In this document: piece after piece, positions 46,908-56,885 of the stretch
How positions within the stretch are numbered: the stretch's first letter is position 1
How the letters are laid out: every line of letters starts with the position of its first letter
Assembly (NCBI RefSeq): GCF_000488275.1
Contig: NZ_KI530762.1
Coordinates: 577,536 to 641,535, forward strand
Source of the DNA: Acinetobacter brisouii CIP 110357
GTDB taxonomy: Bacteria > Pseudomonadota > Gammaproteobacteria > Pseudomonadales > Moraxellaceae
DNA length: 64,000 nt
Direction of reading: 5' to 3'
The notes under the pieces: generated by a model
Databases searched by the model: none
Told to the model about the DNA's origin: nothing
What the model saw: the letters and a program-made list of their open reading frames with translations, nothing else
Program-made: the position numbers and the translations under genes

Positions 46908-47267
46908 ATGGCTCGTGTAAAACGTGGTGTAGTGGCTCATCGTCGTCACAAAAAAATTCTTGCTCGTGCTAAAGGTTACTATGGTGCTCGTTCACGCGTT
47001 TATCGCGTAGCGTTCCAAGCGGTAATCAAAGCTGGTCAATACGCTTACCGTGACCGTCGTCAGAAAAAACGTCAATTCCGTGCTCTATGGATTGCGCGTA
47101 TCAACGCTGGTGCTCGTCAAAACGGTTTGTCTTACAGCCGTATGATCGATGGCTTGAAAAAAGCTCAAGTGATCATCGACCGTCGCGTATTAGCTGACAT
47201 CGCTATGCATGATGCAGTTGCATTTGCTGCTTTAGCTGAAAAAGCTAAATCTGCTTTAGCTGCATAA
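46908..47267 (+). CDS. rplT: 50S ribosomal protein L20
   Basis: The 119-residue protein ([35 protein letters not shown]) is a clear bL20, an early 23S rRNA assembly protein. In Escherichia coli L20 also represses rpmI-rplT translation by binding the mRNA. AAGGAG lies upstream of the ATG. An intrinsic terminator follows about 13 nt after the stop. Confidence 0.98.
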   Translation: MARVKRGVVAHRRHKKILARAKGYYGARSRVYRVAFQAVIKAGQYAYRDRRQKKRQFRALWIARINAGARQNGLSYSRMIDGLKKAQVIIDRRVLADIAMHDAVAFAALAEKAKSALAA

Positions 47268-47280
47268 GCTTAGAGATTCA

Positions 47281-47310
47281 AAAAAGACCGCATTTTGCGG
47301 TCTTTTTTTA
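47281..47310 (+). terminator. Intrinsic terminator after rplT
   Basis: The stem agaccgca / tgcggtct has a short tt loop and is followed by seven T. It closes rpmI-rplT. Confidence 0.93.
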
Positions 47311-47450
47311 TTGGCGAATCATCTAAACCTGAATTTTTTAGTAAATCTGATTATCAAAATCAGCACACTGAACAGTGCTAGAACTGACATTTACTTGAAT
47401 TTAAAAACCACATTTATGATCAGCATAACCCGCTACGATAACCGCTAATT

Positions 47451-47927
47451 TTACTTATTAATTGCGATTACTTTGATATCCACTTTTTTGCAGTCTTTAT
47501 CGACACAAAAACCAGAGAACCAGAGCTCGCCACTTTCACCAATCATCACGCCACGCGTGTTTGCAAACAAGTTTTCATATTTTTGTTCCTGAATGGTTTT
47601 GACCAGCATTGGATCAAAGATTTCATCGTAACGTTTGAGTAAGTCCTGACGCGATTTAAACGTGACTTTCTTGCCATTTAAATTGATTTTTATGGGATAG
47701 TTGATCATCGCAACTACTTGGTTTTTATGGTGTTCATAGGTTGCAGTCTGAAAATCTTTCAAAAACTTCTGATAAGGCTGATGCTGACCATATAAAAAAT
47801 CGAGGCGTTGATTGACTTCATGGGTGTTATCTGTAGCGGAGGAAGTGGGTTGTGCCCAACTGCTAATCGGTAAACTTAATACAGCAACTAGACCAAAATG
47901 GCTTAAACGAGAAAAGCTTATCTGCAT
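47451..47927 (-). CDS. Secreted hypothetical protein
   Basis: The 158-residue chain has a clear signal peptide (FGLVAVLSLPISSWA, cleavage about residue 25). The mature part has YGQHQPYQKFLKDFQTATYEHHKNQVVAMINYPIKINLNGKKVTFKSRQDLLKRYDEIF and GVMIGESGELWFSGFCVDKDCKKVDIKVIAINK. The mix of a helical first half and a strand-rich second half with a reading WxSGxC recalls small cone-like NTF2/SnoaL folds, but that is only an impression. Two cysteines near the end may form a disulfide. It stands alone between rplT and the tail-anchored protein gene. Confidence 0.8.
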   Translation of the reverse strand: MQISFSRLSHFGLVAVLSLPISSWAQPTSSATDNTHEVNQRLDFLYGQHQPYQKFLKDFQTATYEHHKNQVVAMINYPIKINLNGKKVTFKSRQDLLKRYDEIFDPMLVKTIQEQKYENLFANTRGVMIGESGELWFSGFCVDKDCKKVDIKVIAINK

Positions 47928-48059
47928 AGTTTTATCCTTTTAGTACCCAATAAGACGAATATCATCGATATGGGTTTTTTATAATTGTTGTAGATTAAAA
48001 CAAGGTTAAGTCAATCAAAAGATTGGCACATCTTTAAGATATACCAATCTGTTATCTCA

Positions 48060-49112
48060 TTAAAAACCAAAATAATATGCCAAAGCACAAATCAACACTG
48101 TGATAATCACTAACGCGATCACATTTTTATTTGAAATCTGATGCTTATGCTGTTCGCTGGTTGCTGCTTTATGCAGATGTAAACCAGAATGGGATACTGC
48201 TTGAGCTTGTGGTGCTGGCGCATCAAATGGTGTCTCAGGTTCTATGACTTTACGCTGTGCTGTTTGGTAGTGGTTAGCAGTTTTAACAATAAATTTACTG
48301 AATAAATCATCAAGTTTTACCGAAAAATGCTTAAATGCGCGTTGTTCGTCGACCGATGAAAAGACCTGATTTTCTTCTTTATGAACTTTCGCTTGCTCAG
48401 CGAGATCAAGCTCTAGGGCTTCAAGTTTGATCAGTAATTCATTGCTTAAATTCGCCTGATATTGTGCAGGAAGGAGTGCTGATTTTTCTTCTAGGTCAAT
48501 CGCAATCTTTTCTGGCTGGGTTAGATTAAACCCAGTGTAGTGCTGTTCAATAAAGCGTTGTTGCTGAACAGCTTGGGCATAAGTGGTGTTGAATAACTCT
48601 TGGGTAAGATACTGCTGAATCCGCTCCCAGTCAGGAGCTTGTAGGTCTGCCTGAATTTTTTTGTAGAGTTTGCTATTTAATTCGAAATTCCACAGGGTTT
48701 CCTGACGAATCGTGCTTTGCTGGGAAGATGGAATGAGAAATTCCTGTTCTGCATTGAACCATTCTGCCAGCTCATTGCCAAATACCCATGCGGTTTTTTT
48801 CTTGTCATGATGGCTGACAATAAAATGCGAATAGGGGAGTAATTCAATGTTTGGATTTGGATTTTTTTCATCGTTGAGCATGCTTGAAGCATGTAGGCTC
48901 AGGCGAGTTACTCCCTGTTTTTTTAGGTTTTCTAACCAGATTTGAAAATGCTGGGCAAGCAAATGCTGTGACATCAAATCACGAAACGCGAAAACATGCT
49001 CATCAAAAATGGGAAGCTCTCGCCACTGTTGCACACTCAGACCATGAGACAAATATTCATTGCCATAGGTCACTAAAGTCAGTTGTTGTTTCCAAATCGG
49101 GTCGAGTGCCAT
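48060..49112 (-). CDS. Tail-anchored hypothetical protein
   Basis: The 350-residue chain has no N-terminal signal. It has a single strongly hydrophobic helix at the extreme C-terminus (NVIALVIITVLICALAYYFGF), so it should be a tail-anchored inner-membrane protein with a cytoplasmic body. The body is helical and rich in Gln, Leu and Glu, with a likely coiled-coil (LLIKLEALELDLAEQAKVHKEENQ) and a His-rich linker just before the membrane helix (SHSGLHLHKAATSEQHKHQ). No known domain is recognised. It is divergent from pheS and lies in the gap of the split translation cluster. Confidence 0.8.
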   Translation of the reverse strand: MALDPIWKQQLTLVTYGNEYLSHGLSVQQWRELPIFDEHVFAFRDLMSQHLLAQHFQIWLENLKKQGVTRLSLHASSMLNDEKNPNPNIELLPYSHFIVSHHDKKKTAWVFGNELAEWFNAEQEFLIPSSQQSTIRQETLWNFELNSKLYKKIQADLQAPDWERIQQYLTQELFNTTYAQAVQQQRFIEQHYTGFNLTQPEKIAIDLEEKSALLPAQYQANLSNELLIKLEALELDLAEQAKVHKEENQVFSSVDEQRAFKHFSVKLDDLFSKFIVKTANHYQTAQRKVIEPETPFDAPAPQAQAVSHSGLHLHKAATSEQHKHQISNKNVIALVIITVLICALAYYFGF

Positions 49113-49220
49113 AGTGTTTCTCAGTATTACCGTTGCAATATTTTATACTTTTTACAAATCAGGATGGTATTAGAATTTTCATCGTGTACAAAGCTCATCA
49201 ATATGCTGAAAAGCTGTTAG

Positions 49221-50249
<1,029 letters not shown>

Positions 50250-50265
50250 AACAGATTTTTTTAAA

Positions 50266-50358
50266 ATCCTCTCCTAAGCTCTTCTTTAAAAAGAAGAAGC
50301 GCTCCGCATTAAAGAATGGAATTTTCCGACAATGTGGACCTTGGACTAGGGAGAGGAT
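50266..50358. repeat. 93-bp intergenic element with 9-bp terminal inverted repeats
   Basis: The ends atcctctcc (50266-50274) and ggagaggat (50350-50358) are perfect inverted repeats. Inside is a small hairpin cttcttt-aaa-aagaag. The element fills most of the pheS-pheT gap, which is unusually long for this operon. Similar short palindromic elements ending in ATCCTCTCC occur, as I recall, in Acinetobacter intergenic regions. It has no coding capacity. It may be a MITE- or REP-like unit. Confidence 0.65.
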
Positions 50359-50390
50359 GAAATATTTTAGATATATAGGTTTTTTACGAA

Positions 50391-52772
50391 ATGAAAATTA
50401 GCGAAAACTGGCTGCGCACATGGGTCAACCCAGCAATCGATAGCAATACATTATCTGAACAACTGACCATGCTCGGCTTGGAAGTCGATGAGCTTGCACC
50501 TGTCGCCAAAGCATTTACAGGCGTTGTTGTGGGTGAGGTGCTGACAGTAGAGCAACATCCAGATGCAGACCGCTTACGTGTAACCACAGTGAATATCGGT
50601 TCAGGTGAGCCATTGCAAATCGTATGCGGTGCGCCAAACGTGCGTGTAGGCATGAAAGCACCTGTTGCAACGATTGGTGCAGTTTTGCCAGGCGATTTCA
50701 AAATCAAAAAAGGCAAGCTTCGTGGTATTGAATCACACGGTATGTTGTGCGGTGCTTCAGAGATTGACCTTGAAGATAAAATCGATGGTTTGCTTGAGCT
50801 ACCTGAAGATGCGCCAATTGGTGTCAACATTCGTGAATATTTGAAACTTGATGACAATGTCATTGATATTTCAATTACACCAAACCGTGGTGACTGCTTT
50901 AGTGTCCGTGGGATTGCCCGTGAAATTGGGGTAATTAACCAATTACCCGTGACTCAGCCTGAGATTCAACCTGTTGCAGCTACCATTGCCGATGAAAAAG
51001 CAGTCGTTGTGACGACTCAAGGTGCACCACGTTATTTGGGTCGTATCATTAAAAATGTCAACGTGAAAGCAGCGACACCAGAATGGATGGAGCAAGCTTT
51101 AACTCGTTCAGGTGTACGCACACATAGCATTTTGGTGGATATCACCAACTACGTCTTGCTTGAACTCGGTCAACCAATGCATGCGTTTGACTTGGCAAAA
51201 CTTGAAGGTGCGGTACAGGTTCGTCAAGCGACTGCTCAAGAAAAACTTCAATTGCTCAATGAACAAGAAGTTGAGCTGAATGAAGATGTCATGGTGATTG
51301 CAGATGATGCAAAAGCTTTGGCAATCGCAGGGATCATGGGTGGTCTAGCATCAAGCGTGACCGATGACACCCAAGATATTTTCCTTGAAAGCGCATTCTT
51401 CAATCCGCTTGCAATTGCAGGACGTGCGCGCCGTTTCGGTTTGCACACGGATTCATCTCAGCGTTTTGAACGTGGCGTAGACTTTGAATTACCAATCTTG
51501 GCAATGAATCGTGCATCACAGTTGATTCAACAGCTTGCAGGTGGTGAATTTGGCCCTGTAACTGTAGCTGAACAAACAGACCTATTGCCAAAACGTGAAG
51601 CAATTGAACTGAACCAAGCTCAGGTTGATCAATTGTTGGGTTATACCGTAGCAAGTGACTTTATTACGGATGCTTTAACTCGTTTAGGCTGTACAGTAAC
51701 AGTTAAAGCACAAGGTGAGTGGTCAGTTGTACCTCCATCACACCGTTATGACATGGCAATCTACCAAGACTTGATTGAAGAAGTAGCACGTATTCACGGC
51801 TATGACAACATTCAAATCAGCTTGCCAAAAATTGACGTGCAATTGGCGACATATCAAGACCGTTTTGAATTGGCTCAATTGCGTCAAACCATCGCAACTT
51901 TGGGTTACCAAGAAGCGATCAGCTTTAGTTTTGCTGATTTGAAATTGGAAAAACAGCTCAATCCAAATGTACAGCCATTGGCATTGGCAAACCCGATTTC
52001 AAGCGATTTGGCGGTGATGCGTAGTACTTTACTCTCAAGTTTGATTCCTTGTGTGCAGTACAACCTGAACCGTCAGCAAAACCGTGTACGTTTCTTTGAG
52101 TTAGGTCTGCGCTTTGATTATCAAAATGCAACCAATATCGATGAGCTGAAACAGATTCCGACGCTAGCGTTAATTGCAGTAGGTTCGTCTGCACCAGAGC
52201 AGTGGCATGTGAAAACTCAGCCAATGGACTTCTTTGACCTGAAAGGTGAAGTTGAGCAAATTCTTGCGGCTGGACGCGTCAAAGTTCAGTATCAGCGTTC
52301 GACCCGTGAATGGCTACATCCTGGTCAGTCAGCTGAAATTGTGGCCGATGGTCAGTCGATTGGTTACTTGGGGCGTTTGCATCCATCATTGGAAAATGAA
52401 TTGGATTTGGGCACAACTTGGGTGGCTGAACTCGATCAAACGGCTGTTTTGCAATCTTATGTATCTAATTTTACAGAATTATCACGTTTTCCGTCGGTTA
52501 GACGTGATATTGCGCTTTTAATTGATGATAAGATTGAGGTAAAAGAGATTCAGCAGTTAATTCAACAAACTGGTGGAGAGCTTCTCGATTCAACGTGGTT
52601 GTTCGATGTATACACTGGACAGGGGGTTGAGGCTGGTAAGCGATCGTTGGCATTTGCTTTGTTGTGGCAACATGCTTCGAGAACACTAGAAGATGCTGAA
52701 ATTAAGTCAGGTATGGATCACATCATTGAAGTGTTGCAAAACACTTATCAAGCAACATTGAGGGCGTCATGA
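50391..52772 (+). CDS. pheT: Phenylalanine-tRNA ligase beta subunit
   Basis: PheT (793 residues) holds the editing site and tRNA anticodon-binding parts. An N-terminal tRNA-binding OB domain ([28 protein letters not shown]) is followed by the B3/B4 editing region ([10 protein letters not shown]), B5 ([28 protein letters not shown]) and a C-terminal FDX-ACB domain ([14 protein letters not shown]). It runs into ihfA with a 4-nt overlap (ATGA). No frameshift is seen. Confidence 0.98.
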   Translation: MKISENWLRTWVNPAIDSNTLSEQLTMLGLEVDELAPVAKAFTGVVVGEVLTVEQHPDADRLRVTTVNIGSGEPLQIVCGAPNVRVGMKAPVATIGAVLPGDFKIKKGKLRGIESHGMLCGASEIDLEDKIDGLLELPEDAPIGVNIREYLKLDDNVIDISITPNRGDCFSVRGIAREIGVINQLPVTQPEIQPVAATIADEKAVVVTTQGAPRYLGRIIKNVNVKAATPEWMEQALTRSGVRTHSILVDITNYVLLELGQPMHAFDLAKLEGAVQVRQATAQEKLQLLNEQEVELNEDVMVIADDAKALAIAGIMGGLASSVTDDTQDIFLESAFFNPLAIAGRARRFGLHTDSSQRFERGVDFELPILAMNRASQLIQQLAGGEFGPVTVAEQTDLLPKREAIELNQAQVDQLLGYTVASDFITDALTRLGCTVTVKAQGEWSVVPPSHRYDMAIYQDLIEEVARIHGYDNIQISLPKIDVQLATYQDRFELAQLRQTIATLGYQEAISFSFADLKLEKQLNPNVQPLALANPISSDLAVMRSTLLSSLIPCVQYNLNRQQNRVRFFELGLRFDYQNATNIDELKQIPTLALIAVGSSAPEQWHVKTQPMDFFDLKGEVEQILAAGRVKVQYQRSTREWLHPGQSAEIVADGQSIGYLGRLHPSLENELDLGTTWVAELDQTAVLQSYVSNFTELSRFPSVRRDIALLIDDKIEVKEIQQLIQQTGGELLDSTWLFDVYTGQGVEAGKRSLAFALLWQHASRTLEDAEIKSGMDHIIEVLQNTYQATLRAS

Positions 52773-53068
52773 CAGCATTAACAAAAGCAGAAATGGCAGA
52801 TCATTTAAGTGAGCTTACGAATTTAAACCGTCGTGAAGCCAAACAAATGGTTGAGCTATTCTTTGATGAAATTAGCCAAGCATTAATCGCTGGCGAACAG
52901 GTTAAACTTTCGGGGTTTGGGAACTTTGAGCTACGTGACAAACGTCAGCGCCCTGGTCGCAACCCGAAAACGGGCGAAGAAATTCCAATTTCTGCACGTC
53001 GCGTAGTCACCTTCCGTGCTGGTCAGAAGTTTAGACAGCGCGTGGGTAATGAAATCGAACAAGACTAA
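52769..53068 (+). CDS. ihfA: Integration host factor subunit alpha
   Basis: IhfA pairs with IhfB to bend DNA at specific sites. The 99-residue chain shows [75 protein letters not shown], with the DNA-intercalating proline in RNPKTGE. The pheT-ihfA linkage matches Escherichia coli pheST-ihfA. A terminator follows. Confidence 0.98.
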   Translation: MTALTKAEMADHLSELTNLNRREAKQMVELFFDEISQALIAGEQVKLSGFGNFELRDKRQRPGRNPKTGEEIPISARRVVTFRAGQKFRQRVGNEIEQD

Positions 53069-53085
53069 TCGGGTCTTGGAAAGAG

Positions 53086-53116
53086 AAGGGGTGATTGATT
53101 CACCCCTTATTTTTTT
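53086..53116 (+). terminator. Intrinsic terminator after ihfA
   Basis: The stem aaggggtga / tcacccctt closes a 5-nt loop and is followed by A and seven T. It overlaps the last codon of the convergent SDR gene. Confidence 0.92.
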
Positions 53117-54170
53117 ATAAATAATGCTGCTTAATCCAAGCAACACTTTGCATCAACTGTTCATCTAAAGACGCTTGAGATACATGATGCACTGTATATG
53201 ATTGATTTGGTGTTAGTGGTTCAGTGCGTAAAAACTCGAGCATTTCCCGAGAGAGGTTGAGGCGCTGTGCAAGTGGTTGCCATCTGAGTAGTGTTGCCAG
53301 TATTGGGAGTGGAACACAAAAGTGAGGAGGCTGGATTTTAAGCTGTTTCGCAATCAATCTGACAACATGATGAAAAGATAAACTTTGCGGATGTGCAAGC
53401 AGAATTTCCTGTTGATAACTCGATCTATCCTTTAAACACTGAATGATACCTTGAACCACATGATCTACACTTACCCACGGTAAAGTGTGCCGAGCTGAGC
53501 CAGGAAGGGCAAGCATTTTACCTTGATTAATCTGTTTAACAATTTGGGTAAACACCTGATGCTCTGCAATTTCACCTGTGTTTTCAGTCCCAATCAAAGT
53601 AGCAGGATGAATCACTGTCCAGTCCAGTTTAAGCTCTTGAGCAAGTGCTAAGCTACGAAAATGCGCTTCAATTTTTGAAGCTTCATAACTACCCAGTTGA
53701 CGGTAAAGCTGCTGCCAGTTGCTTTGTAATGGTTGTGCTGGATCAATCCCGTATTGCTGCAAGTATGCTTTTAATGTCAGCATATAGCCTGAAATCAGTA
53801 TGACTCTCTGTAGTTGTGTCCGTTCTTTTAAGAGTTGGATGAGGATTAAACTGCCATCAACATTGGTTGTTTGAGCTTGAACCGCAGTTAAATTCCATGC
53901 AAATAAAACACCTGTGTGGATCAATGTATCCACTTGAGCTAAACGCTGCCAATCTGAAGCAGATACAGCCAAATCACGTTGTGCTAAATCTCCTTGAATA
54001 TATTGTAAATGAGCAGTATCACCGCCTTTCTCTTGTAGCCATTTGCATAGCGTGGGCATTTGCTGTTCTGGGTTGCGGAGTAGAGCAACTACATCTTGTT
54101 TTTGCTGTAATAATTCTAACAGTACGAATCGTCCTAAAAAGCCTGTCGCACCTGTGACTAAAATCGCCAT
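53115..54170 (-). CDS. Extended SDR-family NAD-dependent epimerase/reductase
   Basis: The 351-residue chain starts MAILVTGATGFLGRFVLLEL, with the GxxGxxG Rossmann motif, and has the catalytic pair Tyr162/Lys166 in SYEASK. The pattern resembles male-sterility/thioester-reductase-type SDRs and dihydroflavonol-reductase-like proteins. The C-terminal half is substrate-specific and not recognisable. It is divergent from a MerR regulator with a MerR-type promoter pointing toward it, so it is probably an inducible enzyme. Confidence 0.87.
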   Translation of the reverse strand: MAILVTGATGFLGRFVLLELLQQKQDVVALLRNPEQQMPTLCKWLQEKGGDTAHLQYIQGDLAQRDLAVSASDWQRLAQVDTLIHTGVLFAWNLTAVQAQTTNVDGSLILIQLLKERTQLQRVILISGYMLTLKAYLQQYGIDPAQPLQSNWQQLYRQLGSYEASKIEAHFRSLALAQELKLDWTVIHPATLIGTENTGEIAEHQVFTQIVKQINQGKMLALPGSARHTLPWVSVDHVVQGIIQCLKDRSSYQQEILLAHPQSLSFHHVVRLIAKQLKIQPPHFCVPLPILATLLRWQPLAQRLNLSREMLEFLRTEPLTPNQSYTVHHVSQASLDEQLMQSVAWIKQHYL

Positions 54171-54200
54171 AATTTTTCCTTTAGGGTTATATTTCGATTT

Positions 54201-54232
54201 AGTCTAAACTGTGGAGTACACTCTATAGTCAA
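54201..54232 (-). promoter_or_regulatory. MerR-type promoter of the SDR gene
   Basis: On the minus strand -35 TTGACT (plus 54227-54232) and -10 TAGACT (plus 54201-54206) are separated by 20 bases. The long spacer holds the dyad gagt-ac-actc (plus 54214-54223). This is the geometry of MerR-family-activated promoters and it faces the SDR gene. Confidence 0.72.
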
Positions 54233-54243
54233 GAAGAATAATC

Positions 54244-54639
54244 ATGCTCATTCATGCATTGGGAAAACGGGTAGGCTTAAGTCGAGATACGCTACGGTTT
54301 TATGAAAAATTGGGATTAATTGAAGCTCAGAGGGCGGAGAATGGCTATCGACATTATTCTGAGCAAATGGTTTTCCGTTTAGAGTTGATTCAGTTAGCAA
54401 AGTCGTTGGGGTTTCAACTGAGTGAAATTTCAGACTTAATCAAAATACTGGCAATACAAGAACAGCTTTCTGCTGAGCAGTTACAGGAGTGCTTAAAAGG
54501 AAAACTTGTAGAAGTTGAAGAAAAATTACAGCAATTGCATACGCTAAAAGGATTATTAGAAGGGATGTTACAACAGCAGCTTTGCCCGATTGAATTGAAC
54601 TGTATGCAAAATTTAGACATAAAAAAAGAGAGTCGTTAG
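54244..54639 (+). CDS. MerR-family transcriptional regulator
   Basis: The 131-residue protein has the MerR winged helix (LGKRVGLSRDTLRFYEKLGLIEAQRAENGYRHYSE) and a dimerising coiled coil (LKGKLVEVEEKLQQLHTLKGLLEGML). The C-terminal CPIELNC (Cys114, Cys120) with Cys83 could bind a metal or sense thiol reagents, as in CueR/ZntR-type members, but the loop is not a known metal signature. It is divergent from an SDR oxidoreductase with a 20-bp-spacer promoter between them, so local control of that gene is likely. Confidence 0.88.
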   Translation: MLIHALGKRVGLSRDTLRFYEKLGLIEAQRAENGYRHYSEQMVFRLELIQLAKSLGFQLSEISDLIKILAIQEQLSAEQLQECLKGKLVEVEEKLQQLHTLKGLLEGMLQQQLCPIELNCMQNLDIKKESR

Positions 54640-54653
54640 ACTCTCTCTTTTTT
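54622..54653. terminator. Bidirectional terminator between merR-type gene and small lipoprotein
   Basis: An A-rich run, then agagagtc-gtt-agactctctct and a T-run. It overlaps the last codons of the MerR gene and serves both convergent genes. Confidence 0.88.
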
Positions 54654-54670
54654 CACTAGATTCGGATGAA

Positions 54671-54916
54671 TTAGTGAGCAGCGTCAGAAGCAGCAGTTGT
54701 AGCTTGAGAAGCAGCAGTTGTAGCTTCAGAAGCTGAAGAAGTAGCTTGAGAAGCAGCAGCAGTAGCTTCAGATGCAGCAGCAGTAGCTTCAGATGCAGCA
54801 GCAGTAGCAGATGCTGGAGCAGATGCTGGAGCAGCTTCTTGAGTTTTCTTAGCACAACCAACGAAAGCTAAAGTTGTAACAACAGCAGCTGCGATAGCAA
54901 TTTTCTTGAATAACAT
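54671..54916 (-). CDS. Small Ala/Ser-rich repeat lipoprotein
   Basis: The 81-residue precursor begins MLFKKIAIAAAVVTTLAFVGC, a lipoprotein signal with lipidated Cys21. The mature 61 residues are almost all Ala, Ser, Thr, Glu and Gln, built from repeats of about seven residues (ATAAASE, ATAAASQ, ATTAASQ). The DNA repeats as a roughly 21-bp unit. Heptad-like spacing suggests a long helix or coiled coil as in Lpp/OprI murein lipoproteins, but the C-terminal Lys that links Lpp to peptidoglycan is absent (ends SDAAH). ATG 54916 is chosen because upstream in-frame residues lack a signal. It stands alone between two terminators or hairpins. Confidence 0.85.
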   Translation of the reverse strand: MLFKKIAIAAAVVTTLAFVGCAKKTQEAAPASAPASATAAASEATAAASEATAAASQATSSASEATTAASQATTAASDAAH

Positions 54917-55278
54917 GGCATCACTCTCATAAATTAGAGACAAAAAAAACCTAAGCAAACTTGTTTGTGCTTTAATTATCCCTATACGTTCGATAGGTAA
55001 CAACGCATGGAGCAAGTTTGCTGGCATGACAATATGCTATCACTGCGCATATTGAATTACTACTACTGAATGAAAAAAAAACGAAAAAAAACGGGCTTTT
55101 TAGGGGGTGTTTTAACAGAAAATAACAATAAAAAATCAAATTACATTTAGATAAATGATGGAGTAACTATTGAAAAAAGCACAGACTTTTCTTTGATACG
55201 AAATGAATGAAAAAATGAGAAAAAATATATGCTAACAAATAAGTGAAAAGATTGTGAAGATATGTAACGGTTGTCAAC
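54917..55278. other. Intergenic region upstream of the small lipoprotein
   Basis: About 360 bases without a gene; it holds the lipoprotein promoter (listed separately). A pair of related segments, aagcaaacttgtttg (54953-54967) and agcaagtttgct (55012-55023), is self-complementary at a distance. The stretch 55065-55140 is extremely A-rich. Confidence 0.5.
54975..55003 (-). promoter_or_regulatory. Promoter of the small lipoprotein with a palindromic spacer
   Basis: On the minus strand -35 TTGTTA (plus 54998-55003) and -10 GATAAT (plus 54975-54980) are 17 bases apart. The spacer is framed by CCTAT and ATAGG inverted arms (54981-54997), which could be an operator. This is a strong sigma-70 candidate. 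Confidence 0.65.
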
Positions 55279-55309
55279 TTCAAGCCACTAAAAGCGTTAG
55301 TGGCTTGAA
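55279..55309. repeat. Perfect 13-bp hairpin just after rho
   Basis: The arms ttcaagccactaa (55279-55291) and ttagtggcttgaa (55297-55309) pair perfectly around a 5-nt loop. It begins 13 nt after the rho stop on the minus strand. No U-tract follows in either direction, so it is atypical as an intrinsic terminator. Confidence 0.8.
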
Positions 55310-55322
55310 AATAACGGATGAA

Positions 55323-56585
55323 TTATTGTTTACGTTTCATTTGTTCAAAGAAATCGTCATTGGTCTTGGTTTCTTTCATACGATCCAGTAAAAATTCCAT
55401 CGCTGTTAATTCATCCATTGGATGAAGCAGTTTACGTAGAATCCATACTTTGCGTAGGTTATCTTCACTCATGAGGCGTTCTTCGCGACGAGTACCTGAT
55501 TTTTTCAGGTTCATGGCAGGGAAGACACGTTTTTCAGCAATACGACGGTCAAGCGTGATCTCTTGGTTACCCGTACCTTTGAATTCTTCATAAATCACAT
55601 CATCCATTTTACTGCCTGTTTCAATCAATGCAGTTGAGATGATGGTCAATGATCCGCCTTCTTCAATATTACGTGCCGCACCAAAGAAGCGTTTTGGACG
55701 TTCAAGTGCATGGGCATCCACACCACCAGTTAAAACTTTACCTGAAGATGGAATCACTGTGTTGTAGGCACGTGCTAAACGAGTAATCGAATCGAGTAGG
55801 ATGACGACATCTTTTTTATGTTCAACTAGGCGTTTGGCTTTTTCGATGACCATTTCGGCAACCTGTACATGGCGCGCTGGTGATTCGTCAAAGGTTGATG
55901 CAACAACTTCACCGCGAACTGTACGTTCCATTTCGGTGACTTCTTCTGGGCGTTCGTCAATGAGTAGAACAATCAAGAAAACTTCTGGGTTATTGCGTAC
56001 AATTGATTGAGCAATGTTTTGCAATAACATGGTTTTACCGGCTTTTGGCGGTGCAACAATAATTGAACGTTGTCCTTTACCAATCGGTGCGATTAAGTCA
56101 ACAACACGAGCGGTTAAATCTTCTGTTGAACCGTTCCCGAGTTCCATAACCAGTTGTTCTGTCGGGAAAAGTGGAGTCAAGTTTTCAAACAGAATTTTGT
56201 TGCGTGAATTTTCAGGTGTATCGTAGTTAATTTGGTTAACTTTTAATAATGCAAAATAGCGCTCGCCTTCTTTTGGAGGGCGAATGGTTCCTGCAATGGT
56301 GTCACCTGTGCGCAGGTTAAAACGTCGAATTTGAGACGGGCTAACATAAATATCATCAGGTCCAGCAAGGTAAGAACCCGCTGCTGTACGTAAGAAACCG
56401 AAACCATCAGACAAAATTTCTAAAACACCATCGCCAAAGATTTCTTCACCGTTCATGGCATGACGTTTTAAAATCGCGAAAATAATATCTTGTTTACGGT
56501 TACGCGCCATCCCCTCAAGGCCCATAAACTCAGCAATTTTAATGAGTTCGCCAATCGGTTTTTTCTTGAGTTCAGTTAAATTCAT
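55323..56585 (-). CDS. rho: Transcription termination factor Rho
   Basis: Rho is the hexameric RNA helicase that ends many transcripts. The 420-residue chain has the N-terminal [24 protein letters not shown], the RNA-binding cold-shock-like domain ([14 protein letters not shown]), Walker [15 protein letters not shown], Walker [18 protein letters not shown], the Q-loop [16 protein letters not shown] and R-loop [21 protein letters not shown]. Length is normal. It lies downstream of trxA on the same strand, as in Escherichia coli trxA-rho. A hairpin without a U-tract follows. Confidence 0.98.
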   Translation of the reverse strand: MNLTELKKKPIGELIKIAEFMGLEGMARNRKQDIIFAILKRHAMNGEEIFGDGVLEILSDGFGFLRTAAGSYLAGPDDIYVSPSQIRRFNLRTGDTIAGTIRPPKEGERYFALLKVNQINYDTPENSRNKILFENLTPLFPTEQLVMELGNGSTEDLTARVVDLIAPIGKGQRSIIVAPPKAGKTMLLQNIAQSIVRNNPEVFLIVLLIDERPEEVTEMERTVRGEVVASTFDESPARHVQVAEMVIEKAKRLVEHKKDVVILLDSITRLARAYNTVIPSSGKVLTGGVDAHALERPKRFFGAARNIEEGGSLTIISTALIETGSKMDDVIYEEFKGTGNQEITLDRRIAEKRVFPAMNLKKSGTRREERLMSEDNLRKVWILRKLLHPMDELTAMEFLLDRMKETKTNDDFFEQMKRKQ

Positions 56586-56885
56586 AGGTGGTCAGTGTGT
56601 GTCGATGTAAGAACATCTAGAGTAACGATTTGGAAGTAAATGCAAGAGTCAGCCGCATGCAATGAAAGTTGCACAATAAACGCAGAATCTGTTTAGTTCA
56701 TTGTTTGAAGATCAAAATAAACAATTGCAGTGCCGAGCGGCGATCTTTTGTTGTGTTGCAAGAAAGGACTTGCTTAAGGCTTTGCCTTCCTTGAGCAATA
56801 AGAATATAAGTGACATCTGGGGAATTGTCAATTTACACCAAACAAAATACGCAAAAAATGGCGTATTTTGTCGGATTTTTTAGAT
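56586..56885 (-). other. rho leader / trxA-rho intergenic region
   Basis: A 300-base gap that should hold the rho promoter and leader. In other bacteria Rho represses itself through termination in this leader. A 60-codon plus-strand ORF at 56701-56883 is judged spurious. The trxA terminator occupies the right end. Confidence 0.55.
56842..56871 (-). terminator. Hairpin terminator after trxA
   Basis: The arms acaaaatacgc and gcgtattttgt pair perfectly around an 8-nt loop. On the minus strand the hairpin follows the trxA stop by about 14 nt and ends in a T-rich tail that is weak, with U-rich bases within the 3' arm. It may be a partial terminator allowing some read-through to rho. Confidence 0.7.

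Noticed and set aside
54917..55027. N-terminal extension of the small lipoprotein to 55027
   Set aside because: It would bury the lipoprotein signal peptide and run through the promoter at 54975-55003.
56701..56883. 60-codon plus-strand ORF between rho and trxA
   Set aside because: It runs through the trxA terminator hairpin, has no ribosome binding site and a composition unlike a protein. It is more likely part of the rho leader region read backwards.
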